From a virus, in IMG/VR virus record IMGVR_UViG_3300031578_000172, positions 1 through 35,886 of that record: a stretch of 35,886 nt of DNA, one strand, 5' to 3'. Position numbers and translations under genes: made by a program. Shown one piece after another: positions 29,279 through 35,836 of the stretch. How positions within the stretch are numbered: the first letter of the stretch is position 1; every line of letters starts with the position of its first letter. Under the pieces are notes generated by a model, which saw only the letters and a program-made list of their open reading frames with translations, was not told the DNA's origin and searched no databases.

Positions 29279-30081
29279 TATATCCGGTCTTGTTCAACGG
29301 CGAGATGGTGCGGGCCGTACTGGCGGGACAGAAAACGCAAACGCGGAGGCCCATCAAGCCGCAGCCGTCGGATAAAATCATCCGATATGCTAGGACGCGC
29401 GATTTAATGGCTGATGTGTGGAATCGTTACTATGAGGAAGGCTATCGCGAATGGATGGGTGTATTGCCCGATGGGGCCATGACATGCCATCGCGATTGTC
29501 CCTACGGGTTGATTGGCGATCATCTATGGGTCCGCGAGACATTCGTTCTCGAGGACACAGACGAGGTGCCCACGGACGGGCGCCCCTACCGCGAGATGGA
29601 GGAGCCTGGCGAGTTTGGGCAACTGCTTGTGCCGCATTATCGGGCCACTGAGCCCGAGCCGCATATCGTTCCTCTGGACCTGTCGGATAGCTACGATGAC
29701 CGCACCCGCTGGCATCCTTCCATCTTCATGCCGCACTGGGCGTCGCGCATCACGCTGGAGGTCACGAACGTGCGGGTGGAGCGGGTGCAGGACATCACGG
29801 ATGACGACGCCTGGGAGGAAGGCGCGTGGTGGTGGAGGCACGATGATGCAGCCGGTCCGCCCTTCTATGTGCGCAAGGGCTACAATGTCGAGTGTTTCTC
29901 GGAACTGTGGGACTCTATCTATGCCAAACCCAAGCCCGTCTACAGGGACAAGCAGATCGTGCACTATATCAGTTACCCGTGGGAGGCAGACACGGAGACG
30001 CGGGAGCATCGTGGGTTGCCCTGGTTCGTGTACGGCAATCCATGGACATGGGCGGTATCGTTCAAGAAGCTGGAGGGCTGA
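29266..30081 (+). CDS. ASCH-like domain phage protein (271 aa)
   Basis: KIYPVLFNGEMVRAVLAGQK then TQTRRPIKPQ, CPYGLIGDHLWVRETF, FMPHWASRITLEVTNVRVER, VQDITDDDAWEEGA and NPWTWAVSFKKLE. I know this order from a common phage family with an ASCH/PUA-like fold (f....a.lAG.KTqTRR, PG..LWVRE, ..r.I..v...R...It..da). Such domains bind RNA or modified nucleobases; the phage members are often labelled morphogenetic without proof. The start codon lies in the operator-like palindrome, indicating tight control. Confidence 0.72.
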   Translation: MSYKIYPVLFNGEMVRAVLAGQKTQTRRPIKPQPSDKIIRYARTRDLMADVWNRYYEEGYREWMGVLPDGAMTCHRDCPYGLIGDHLWVRETFVLEDTDEVPTDGRPYREMEEPGEFGQLLVPHYRATEPEPHIVPLDLSDSYDDRTRWHPSIFMPHWASRITLEVTNVRVERVQDITDDDAWEEGAWWWRHDDAAGPPFYVRKGYNVECFSELWDSIYAKPKPVYRDKQIVHYISYPWEADTETREHRGLPWFVYGNPWTWAVSFKKLEG

Positions 30082-30083
30082 CC

Positions 30084-30314
30084 TTGCGCGGCGTCCTGAT
30101 GGGCGACTTCTTCGGCGGAGAGGACACGTCCCCCGTTGAGGGCCGGTGCCGCGAGTGCGGCAAGCCGGTCACGGCAGGCGCGACGTTCTGCATCCGGCAC
30201 AAGTTCCGGCTGGAGCGGGCGCGCCGCCAGACGCGGCGGCTGTGCGAGCTGGCGCGGCGGCGGAAGATGGGACGGCTAATCCACGAGTGGTGGGAGGCGA
30301 CAAAGGAGGCATGA
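30084..30314 (+). CDS. Small zinc-finger protein with basic tail (76 aa)
   Basis: VEGRCRECGKPVTAGATFCI and RHKFRLERARRQTRRLCELA: CxxC...C..H and a strongly basic helix. TTG 30084 has a ggaggg site at proper distance; ATG 30099 has none, so TTG is preferred. It probably binds nucleic acid by charge and finger, unproven. Confidence 0.58.
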   Translation: MRGVLMGDFFGGEDTSPVEGRCRECGKPVTAGATFCIRHKFRLERARRQTRRLCELARRRKMGRLIHEWWEATKEA

Positions 30315-30577
30315 TGAGCAAACTGAAGATTCACTGCGAGAACGAGTCAGTCATGGAATTGGATGGAGGGACAGAAGATCCAAAACAGGTGAAGGACTGG
30401 CTGATAGAGCTGGCAAGCACAGGTTTTGCGTTCTCACATTCCGACAGTGGAACTCTCATATTGTTCAACTTCAGGTACGTGACTTTCATAGAGTACGAGC
30501 CGGAACAGGATTCAACCGTAGACGCAAGCGATGCACTAGAAACGGTCAACTTGGAGGGCGAGACAATCGAGTCTTGA
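30311..30577 (+). CDS. Hypothetical protein (88 aa)
   Basis: MMSKLKIHCENESVMELDGG, VKDWLIELASTGFAFSHSDS and TLILFNFRYVTFIEYEPEQD. A small alpha/beta fold resembling a beta-helix-beta-beta unit, with an acidic tail. Two ATG codons follow aaaggagg; the first overlaps the previous stop. Lower GC than average. Function unknown. Confidence 0.64.
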   Translation: MMSKLKIHCENESVMELDGGTEDPKQVKDWLIELASTGFAFSHSDSGTLILFNFRYVTFIEYEPEQDSTVDASDALETVNLEGETIES

Positions 30578-30601
30578 CCCATGACCAGTGGGAGGCATGA
30601 C

Positions 30602-30799
30602 ATGCAACAGTACATCTTGTTCCTGCCGGCGGGCCTGCTCGGCCTGCTGGCCGTCGGGGTCGGCGTCCTGGGATGGCTCAAGCCGACGGGCCAGGAGACG
30701 GCACCGCGCATCAACGAGGGGGCCGTCTCGCGAGTCGTAGGCCTGCTCGTCATCGCAGCGCTGGCTTGGCTGGCCCTGGTTGCGGCAGGAGGGAATTGA
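30602..30799 (+). CDS. Two-helix membrane protein, holin-sized (65 aa)
   Basis: MQQYILFLPAGLLGLLAVGV, a polar loop (KPTGQETAPRINEGAVS) and VVGLLVIAALAWLALVAAGG: two membrane helices with both ends short. Small holins look like this, but no endolysin is adjacent and the neighbours are early genes, so a holin label is not justified. ATG 30602 is chosen for the gggaggcatgac ribosome region; the frame opens at 30581. Confidence 0.6.
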   Translation: MQQYILFLPAGLLGLLAVGVGVLGWLKPTGQETAPRINEGAVSRVVGLLVIAALAWLALVAAGGN

Positions 30800-30801
30800 C
30801 G

Positions 30802-30993
30802 ATGCATACCAGCGACAAGGTTCTTAGGGCCCTCAGCCTGTACGTGAAGGGCGGGGGGACATTCGGGACCCGGAAGTACCTCGCACTGCACGACCAGCTG
30901 GTGGGGATCTACCGGGATGTGAAGGTGCTGGAGCAGCGTCCGGAGCCGCCGCTGGAGATGCTGGAGCGGTGGGCCAGGGAGAACGAGCCCTAG
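30802..30993 (+). CDS. Small helical protein (63 aa)
   Basis: MHTSDKVLRALSLYVKGGGT, RKYLALHDQLVGIYRDVKVL and LEMLERWARENEP: helical and charged, no membrane segment. aggaggg site 10 bases upstream. Its stop is 10 bases before the -35 box of the next promoter. Function unknown. Confidence 0.6.
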   Translation: MHTSDKVLRALSLYVKGGGTFGTRKYLALHDQLVGIYRDVKVLEQRPEPPLEMLERWARENEP

Positions 30994-31003
30994 GAACCGG
31001 GTA

Positions 31004-31032
31004 TTGACAATCTGCCCGGTTCGTGATACAAT
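31004..31032 (+). promoter_or_regulatory. Rightward sigma70-type promoter P4
   Basis: TTGACA at 31004-31009, a 17-base spacer and TACAAT at 31027-31032, preceded by ggaaccgggta, similar to P1-P3. It lacks the GAAYGAACATTC box of the other three rightward promoters and instead leads into a long structured leader. Confidence 0.83.
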
Positions 31033-31038
31033 GAAAGC

Positions 31039-31212
31039 GGAGTGGGATGGCGACCCACACCGACAACCAGTAGCACGCGGACCCGAAACCCTTGTGGTTT
31101 CTCACCGGGCGGTATAGGAACAGTCCCCAGCCAGGGCTTCTTCTATATCGCGTGCTACGGCCTATACCGTCCGCTGAGAGATCGCGAGGGTTTTGTTTGT
31201 CAGGAGGACACG
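31039..31212 (+). ncRNA. Structured leader RNA with two interlocking helices
   Basis: From the predicted start to the next ATG there are about 174 bases without a gene. Arm A gtagcacgcg (31070-31079) is perfectly complementary to 31149-31158, ten pairs. Arm B cgggcggtatagg (31106-31118) pairs with 31161-31173, thirteen pairs including one G-U. The order A-B-A'-B' means the helices form a pseudoknot or are mutually exclusive. Smaller hairpins lie at 31042-31058 (gtggg/cccac) and 31085-31101 (gaaacc/ggtttc). A T-rich stretch (ttttgtttgt) and an aggagga ribosome site follow. It could be a riboswitch, a trans-acting RNA or a translational control element; it matches no class I recognise. Confidence 0.6.
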
Positions 31213-31473
31213 ATGGCTGTATGCGACTACTGCGGGCAGGAAATGACCGATCCCGCAACGAAGAGCTGTAGGTCGGACTCCATCATATTCCCAGACGGCG
31301 AGTGCTTGCGTCCCATCCCGTACGCGCCAGAGTATGGCGGCCCAGACCGGCGGTGCCATGACTGCAATGTCACACGGGGCGGGTTCCACCATGCTAGGTG
31401 CGACATGGAACGGTGCCCCCGGTGCGGGGGTCAGCTCATCAGCTGCGGGTGCCTGTCAGTAGAGGTGGAATGA
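31213..31473 (+). CDS. Zinc-ribbon protein behind the structured leader (86 aa)
   Basis: CDYCGQEM at the start and RCHDCNVTRGGFHHARCDME, then [13 protein letters not shown] at the end. The second block is closely similar to the first half of the 136-residue protein at 21668-22078, so they are paralogues; this one has an extra N-terminal CxxC pair. Several zinc sites are likely. ATG 31213 follows caggaggacacg. Its expression is presumably controlled by promoter P4 and the structured leader. Function unknown. Confidence 0.7.
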   Translation: MAVCDYCGQEMTDPATKSCRSDSIIFPDGECLRPIPYAPEYGGPDRRCHDCNVTRGGFHHARCDMERCPRCGGQLISCGCLSVEVE

Positions 31474-31745
31474 CAAACGAAACCGTGATTCTGAGGGGGA
31501 GGGATGCGGTAGAGAACGCCGCGTCTAGGGGCCGAGGGTACCGCTGGTGACAGCAGCGTAGAGTAGGCATCGAGAGGCCTTGTCAGCCGATAGAGGGTGG
31601 AATTCCCTCCCTCCCCAGTTCCTTTAACAAGGTAATATGTCGCGGACCCGTGGCAGCGGGCAGTGGTGTGAGCATCTGTGGTCGGCGGTCCTACCAAGAC
31701 GCGGAATCTGTCAATCAGACTATGTAACGAAAGGGAGTGAATGCC
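31474..31745 (+). other. 272-base noncoding stretch, possibly structured RNA
   Basis: No frame of coding quality on either strand. A G-rich run near 31491-31503 can pair with the C-rich 31605-31618 and would enclose about 100 bases. Inside is gctg-GTGA-cagc (31543-31554), a stem with a GNRA tetraloop, and AGGC/GCCT around atcgagag (31565-31580). A second possible hairpin, cccg/cggg, is at 31647-31660. No promoter was found inside, so it would be transcribed with the preceding gene. The final aaaggga is the ribosome site of the next gene. Structure is suggested, not demonstrated. Confidence 0.42.
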
Positions 31746-32240
31746 ATGAAACGTAAACTGTTCTGGTGGGTCTTAGCAATTGGGTTGCTGGTTCTGACTA
31801 TGCTCGCGCTTGCGATAGTTGAGAGTCGGGGACAGGATCTGGTGCCGAGGGCATACTTACCGCTTGTACTGAAAGCAGAGGCTGCGCCGACCTCAATACA
31901 GCCCACGCCGACCCCAATACCTACTCCTACACCTACTCCTACGCCGTCTCAATGTGTGTTGTATATGGAAACCAAGGTGGGCAGTTTGACGTATGGGGTC
32001 TTTCGCTCGGGCTTCGGCTCGAAGTACGTAGATGATTGGGGTGCCCGTCTTTATGGCAGTTTTCCTGCGGGTACATACAGTTGGCAAGCGGATGCTCGGT
32101 GCTATGGTGGTCGTGTTAGTGCTTGGGGTACTGATTACTTTGGGGTTGGTGATTGGGAGCATGTCTTCAGGTGCGATTGGGCAACATATCCATTTGAGCC
32201 GCCCAGACTTATCCTTTGTGATCGTTTGAGGGGGAGGTAG
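31746..32240 (+). CDS. Secreted/anchored protein with YLPLVLK and PT-rich linker (164 aa)
   Basis: MKRKLFWWVLAIGLLVLTML is a signal anchor. It is followed by RAYLPLVLKAEAAPTSIQ and a PTPTPIPTPTPTPTP linker (about residues 55-67), and then a beta-rich domain (VGSLTYGVFRSGFGSKYVDD, GTYSWQADARCYGG). The YLPLVL-plus-PT-linker combination is what I associate with secreted proteins of Chloroflexota, making this the best host clue here. The exported domain is small and unassigned; a moron altering the host surface is plausible. ATG 31746 is preferred over GTG 31737, which overlaps the ribosome site. Confidence 0.66.
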   Translation: MKRKLFWWVLAIGLLVLTMLALAIVESRGQDLVPRAYLPLVLKAEAAPTSIQPTPTPIPTPTPTPTPSQCVLYMETKVGSLTYGVFRSGFGSKYVDDWGARLYGSFPAGTYSWQADARCYGGRVSAWGTDYFGVGDWEHVFRCDWATYPFEPPRLILCDRLRGR

Positions 32241-32283
32241 TACGCACCGTAACGCACAGCGCGACTAGGAACAGGAAGGTATA

Positions 32284-32448
32284 GTGCAAATCGGAAAGCT
32301 GACTATACACGGCCCCTACCTCAAGATGTTCATCTACGGCTTCACAGGTGCGGGGAAGACGCACTTTGCCGGTACAGCGCTGGATATGGTTGGGAGCTGG
32401 GTAGGGGATCTAGCCCACGACATGATCACTGAAAAGAGGACCAAATGA
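32284..32448 (+). pseudogene. Truncated P-loop ATPase ORF, Sak4/RecA-like start (54 aa)
   Basis: GTG 32284 opens LTIHGPYLKMFIYGFTGAGK then THFAGTALDM. The strand plus Walker A (GFTGAGKT) and following FAGTA match the N-terminus of phage Sak4-type single-strand annealing ATPases. These are usually well over 200 residues, with a Walker B that is missing here. After about 15 further residues the frame ends in DMITEKRTK and its stop overlaps the initiator-like gene (ATGA). It looks like an internal deletion that kept start, Walker A and translational coupling. A hairpin gtatagt/actatac (32279-32309) covers the start. Confidence 0.55.
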
Positions 32449-33497
32449 GCATCAAGGTCATGACCAAAGTCTGGGACCAGTCAAAACAGAAAGGCAGCGC
32501 ACTCCTGCTGCTGCTCGCAATCTCGGACCACGCCGCCGACGATGGGTATTGCTGGCCGGGGATTAAGACGCTGGCGAGCAAGATCCGTATGTCGGAGCGC
32601 AGCGTGATGCGCCTAGTCAAGTCCATGGAGGAAGACGACGAGCTGTACGTCGTCCGGGGCAACGCCAACAACCGCTACGTCGTGACGGTCGGGATGACGA
32701 AAGACGACCTGCACCGCATTCTCCAGGCACGAGGCCAGCCGATACCATGTGACAACTTGTCACCTGACAAGATGACACGTGACAACGGTGACGGGGCAGG
32801 TGACACATGTGTCACTTCGGAAGTGACACAACCATGTCACCCTAATCTTCATGATCCATCACTTAACCATCAAGATCGCGCCTCCGCGCGACCGACAACA
32901 AACGAACCAAAAGCTACTACGCTGCCGGTCTTCGAGTGGGAAATGTCGGACGACGACATCCACGTGATCGAGTGTCCGCAGTGCGAAGGCCAGGTGGACG
33001 TGTGGACGGAGCTTTCCGCGTCCGCGGCCCAATGTCCCCATTGCGGCTTGCCCCTCCAGATCAAGGACAGCCATGGGAAAGTCACGCATCGTCCTCCTCA
33101 GGCCGCCCGGCATCGGACGCGTGCGTCGCCATGGCTGGTCGCCGTCGAGGCGTTCTGCGAGTACGCCGGGCTGGAGTGGACCAAGGTGTCAGGCGTGCAG
33201 AAGGGGCAGTGGGCACGCTCGATCGCGGAAGTCGCGGGCGAAGGCGCGGACCCTGGGGAGGTGGCCGCAGCGATCAGGGCGATGGAGATATACGACGTGG
33301 CGAACCTGAAGTCGCCCTACCAGGCGCGGTTCAAGGAGCCGCTGGTCATCGCGCTGGCGCGGAGTGAAGGGTCCGACCTGGAGACCGTGCCGCTGGAGGA
33401 GCTCAGGGCCCGGCTCGCCGGCGGGGAGCTGCGCATGGACGACCTGGATGCGGGGGAGCAGGCGGTGGTCCTGGCGCGTCTGGGGGCGCTGCCGTGA
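32445..33497 (+). CDS. Replication initiator-like wHTH protein with internal iteron array
   Basis: 350 residues. The N-terminal 95 residues (VWDQSKQKGSALLLLLAISD, YCWPGIKTLASKIRMSERSV and MRLVKSMEEDDELYVVRG) form a winged helix of the kind found in phage replication proteins such as lambda O/DnaD-like factors. Residues 100-135 are a linker whose DNA carries the repeat array at 32749-32840. A four-cysteine zinc ribbon (ECPQCEGQVDVW, QCPHCGLPL) follows, then a helical C-terminal domain that could load the helicase encoded downstream. The start overlaps the truncated ATPase stop. Initiator function is inferred from domain order, repeats and helicase neighbour. Confidence 0.72.
   Translation: MSIKVMTKVWDQSKQKGSALLLLLAISDHAADDGYCWPGIKTLASKIRMSERSVMRLVKSMEEDDELYVVRGNANNRYVVTVGMTKDDLHRILQARGQPIPCDNLSPDKMTRDNGDGAGDTCVTSEVTQPCHPNLHDPSLNHQDRASARPTTNEPKATTLPVFEWEMSDDDIHVIECPQCEGQVDVWTELSASAAQCPHCGLPLQIKDSHGKVTHRPPQAARHRTRASPWLVAVEAFCEYAGLEWTKVSGVQKGQWARSIAEVAGEGADPGEVAAAIRAMEIYDVANLKSPYQARFKEPLVIALARSEGSDLETVPLEELRARLAGGELRMDDLDAGEQAVVLARLGALP
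32749..32840. repeat. Iteron-like array, candidate replication origin
   Basis: About nine copies of the half-site GTGACA/TGTCAC or close variants in 92 bases. Several are paired as palindromes: GTGACAACTTGTCAC (32749-32763), GTGACACATGTGTCAC (32800-32815) and GTGACA...TGTCAC (32823-32840). Between them are direct copies at 32765, 32773, 32779 and 32788. The array is followed by an AT-richer stretch (32841-32876). Position inside the interdomain linker of an initiator-like gene parallels the lambda origin within gene O. Origin activity is inferred. Confidence 0.72.
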
Positions 33498-34237
33498 GCG
33501 AGATGATCTCCTTCGGTGCCGGGGTGAACTCGATCGCCATGACTATCATGCTCGTCAACGACGGCTGGCGTGGGCCGATTGTCTGGGCCGACACGGGCGG
33601 GGAGTGGCCAGAGACGCTGTGCTATATGAGAACCTTCGAGGAGCAATGGCTGAGGCCGAGGGGGCTGGAGATCACGGGGCTGTCGCCTGCCACCCACGCC
33701 GAACTGTACGACGACAAGCGGCTGGGCGGCCTGGCCGACACGCTGGAAGAATACTGCCTGATGCGCGGCATCATCCCCATTCTGGCGGTGCGTTGGTGTT
33801 CAGTGCAGTTCAAACGCAACCCGCTGGAGAACTGGCGGGAGGCACACGGGTTGGAGCGCACGTGTCTGGGCATGAGCGCCAGCGAACCGCGACGCATCCG
33901 AGAGGATCCAAGTATACGCTATCCCTTATGGGAAGAGGGTATCACGCGTGGTGAATGTCGGCGCATCATCGCTGAGGCGGGCCTAGAACAGCCCATCAAG
34001 TCGGGCTGTTTCTTCTGCCCAGGCCAGCGCCTCGACAACTGGCGGCGACTGTACTATGAGCACCGCGACCTCTACGATCGCGCCGTGGCACTGGAGGACA
34101 ATGCCAGCGAGCGCAACCAAAAGTGGGCGACGCTTGATCCGCATGGTATCAGCCTGCGCGAGCATGCCGCACGACGGTGGGAGGGGCAGATGACGATGGA
34201 TTTGACCCAGTGGCTGCCGTGCCTGTGCAGCCTGTGA
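33494..34237 (+). CDS. PAPS reductase-family (PP-loop) protein (247 aa)
   Basis: MISFGAGVNSIAM is a PP-loop (SFG.GVNS) for ATP pyrophosphate binding, ADTGGEWPET the second conserved block, RWCSVQFKRNP the third, and GCFFCPGQ a cysteine pair near the C-terminus. Phage members of this adenylation family sit near replication genes and resemble DndC-like or PAPS reductase proteins; sulfur transfer or DNA modification has been proposed, but substrate is unknown. GTG 33494 overlaps the initiator-like stop (GTGA). It could contribute to the modification and anti-restriction capacity seen at 14-19 kb. Confidence 0.8.
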   Translation: MSEMISFGAGVNSIAMTIMLVNDGWRGPIVWADTGGEWPETLCYMRTFEEQWLRPRGLEITGLSPATHAELYDDKRLGGLADTLEEYCLMRGIIPILAVRWCSVQFKRNPLENWREAHGLERTCLGMSASEPRRIREDPSIRYPLWEEGITRGECRRIIAEAGLEQPIKSGCFFCPGQRLDNWRRLYYEHRDLYDRAVALEDNASERNQKWATLDPHGISLREHAARRWEGQMTMDLTQWLPCLCSL

Positions 34238-34247
34238 GGAGGACCCG

Positions 34248-34412
34248 ATGACTGTTAGGCAACGAGCTGGATTGGTACTCCTGTTGCTAGGACTAGCCAT
34301 GATGATCGTCAACGCCGGACTCGACGGCGTAGAGACCGCGCGCATTATCCGAATAGTTCTTTACTTTCTGGTTGGTGCTGTCATGTTCGTAGCACGGGAT
34401 CGGAAGGAATGA
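34248..34412 (+). CDS. Small two-helix membrane protein (54 aa)
   Basis: MTVRQRAGLVLLLLGLAMMI, a short loop (NAGLDGVETARIIR) and IVLYFLVGAVMFVARDRKE: two membrane helices with basic ends. A gaggagga site precedes ATG 34248, and the stop overlaps the helicase start. Function unknown; it is held in the replication operon by translational coupling. Confidence 0.62.
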   Translation: MTVRQRAGLVLLLLGLAMMIVNAGLDGVETARIIRIVLYFLVGAVMFVARDRKE

Positions 34413-35824
34413 TGGCAACTGACCCCGCCGGCAAGCTGGTCAGCCTCGACGCGGAACGCGCGGTCCTGGGCGCGTGCCTGATCGACCCCGACGCCGTCGC
34501 CAAGGCCGCCGAGGAGCTGGAGGCGTCCGACTTCCACGACGAGGGCCACCGGGCCCTGTTCGCTGCCATGGTCAGCCTGGACGACCAGGGGCAGGCGCCC
34601 GACCAGGTCGTCCTCCGCGACGAGATGGGGGCCGATTTCGGCAAGCTCGGCTGCAAGGAGGGCGGAAGGCGGGAGGCATACCTGACCTGGCTCGTCAACC
34701 GCACGCCGACAGCGATGCACGCCCAGCGCTATGCCTCCATCGTCCGCCGCCTGTCGACGCTTCGCCGCCTGGTGGGCTACGGGGCGCGCGTGGCGCAGGA
34801 GGCGTACCGCGACCGGGACGACCTGGACGACGTGTTCGCCCGGGCGCGGCGCTGGCTGGACGCGATCGAGCCGCGTTCCGGCGAGGACGAGGCGGTGCTG
34901 TACTGGGAGGAGAGCCTTCGGGCGTTCTTCGACGGGCAGCTGGCGCGGTCGGTCGAGGCCGACGAGCGCGAGGAGGGGCTGGTCCGGTGGGTCACGTTCC
35001 CCTGGGCCGGAATGCGGCGCTACCTGTCGCACCTGCGCGAGGGCACGCTGGCCATCGTCGCCGCGGAGCCGGGCGTGGGCAAGACTGCGTTTCTGGAGGG
35101 GATGGCGGAGCACAACGCGCGGCAGGGCCTGCAGGTCGTGTTCTTTCACCTGGAGCTTTCGCACCAGATCATGATCGACCGCCGCACGGCGCGGCACTCT
35201 GGCGTCCCGGTCCAGGCCCTCGAGGAGGGAGGCATGCCCGACGAGGCGCAGCGGGCCCAGGACGCGCTCAGGGCGTGGCCGGGCGGAATCCATTACGTGC
35301 ACTGCCCACGCTGGTCCGCGCCGCGGATCGTGCGTCGGGCGGCGGCGCTGAGGCAGCGGGGCCTGTGCGACCTGGCGATCGTCGACTACCTGCAGAAGCT
35401 GTCGCTGTCCTTCGAGAACGGAGCCAACCGGGCGCAGGCGCTCGGCCATGCGCTGGAGGTGCTCAAGAGCTGCAGGGAGCAGCTGGGGATCCCGTTCGTG
35501 GTCGCGTCCCAGTTCTCGCGCGGCTCGCGGGACAGGAAGGTGAAGGTGTCCGACGACATCCGCGACACGGGCGAGGCCGAGGACAAGGCGAACATGATCG
35601 CCCTCCTGGACCGCCCGAGGTCGGCAAAGAACGTCGTGCAGGGCGGCAGGACGGTGCTGAGGGCGGGCGACCGCGTGCCTACGGCGTCGTGCCGCATGGA
35701 CAAGAACACGCTGGGCGCGGTGGGCAGCTTCTCGCTGGTGTTCGACGGGGCGCGGTTCTCGTTCGCGGACTCGCCGAGCGAGGCGACGCTGGCGACGCTG
35801 GAGCCGCCGCCGCTCAACTTCTGA
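34409..35824 (+). CDS. dnaB: Replicative DNA helicase, DnaB family
   Basis: 471 residues. The N-terminal helical domain (DAERAVLGACLIDPDAV, FHDEGHRALFAAM) is the DnaB N-domain that binds loader or primase. The RecA-like core has Walker A AAEPGVGKT (218-226), HLELSHQIM after strand 2, Walker B LAIVDYLQK with D326, VVASQFSRG, and DIRDTGEAEDKANMIALLDR for the later arginine-finger region. It unwinds the phage fork as a hexamer; the initiator-like protein upstream may load it. Starts at ATG 34409, overlapping the membrane gene stop. No primase is visible; it may lie beyond the right edge. Confidence 0.92.
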   Translation: MMATDPAGKLVSLDAERAVLGACLIDPDAVAKAAEELEASDFHDEGHRALFAAMVSLDDQGQAPDQVVLRDEMGADFGKLGCKEGGRREAYLTWLVNRTPTAMHAQRYASIVRRLSTLRRLVGYGARVAQEAYRDRDDLDDVFARARRWLDAIEPRSGEDEAVLYWEESLRAFFDGQLARSVEADEREEGLVRWVTFPWAGMRRYLSHLREGTLAIVAAEPGVGKTAFLEGMAEHNARQGLQVVFFHLELSHQIMIDRRTARHSGVPVQALEEGGMPDEAQRAQDALRAWPGGIHYVHCPRWSAPRIVRRAAALRQRGLCDLAIVDYLQKLSLSFENGANRAQALGHALEVLKSCREQLGIPFVVASQFSRGSRDRKVKVSDDIRDTGEAEDKANMIALLDRPRSAKNVVQGGRTVLRAGDRVPTASCRMDKNTLGAVGSFSLVFDGARFSFADSPSEATLATLEPPPLNF

Positions 35825-35836
35825 AAGGGGAAAAGG

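Noticed and set aside
30602-30799. Holin
   Set aside because: Two membrane helices fit in size, but there is no adjacent endolysin and the gene sits among early genes, so I kept a neutral membrane-protein call.
31081-31200. Hammerhead ribozyme in the structured leader
   Set aside because: GAAA and CTGAGAG are present, but the core requires CUGANGA and a proper three-stem order, neither of which is met.
31474-31745. RNase P RNA, T-box or tRNA in the noncoding stretch
   Set aside because: Fragments such as gcggtagagaacgcc, ctggtgacag and agggtggaa recall RNase P and T-box motifs. However, the invariant parts (AAGAGC.CACC, the ACAGAACCCGGCUUA end, ACCGCG) are absent, no aminoacyl-tRNA synthetase gene follows, and no tRNA cloverleaf fits.
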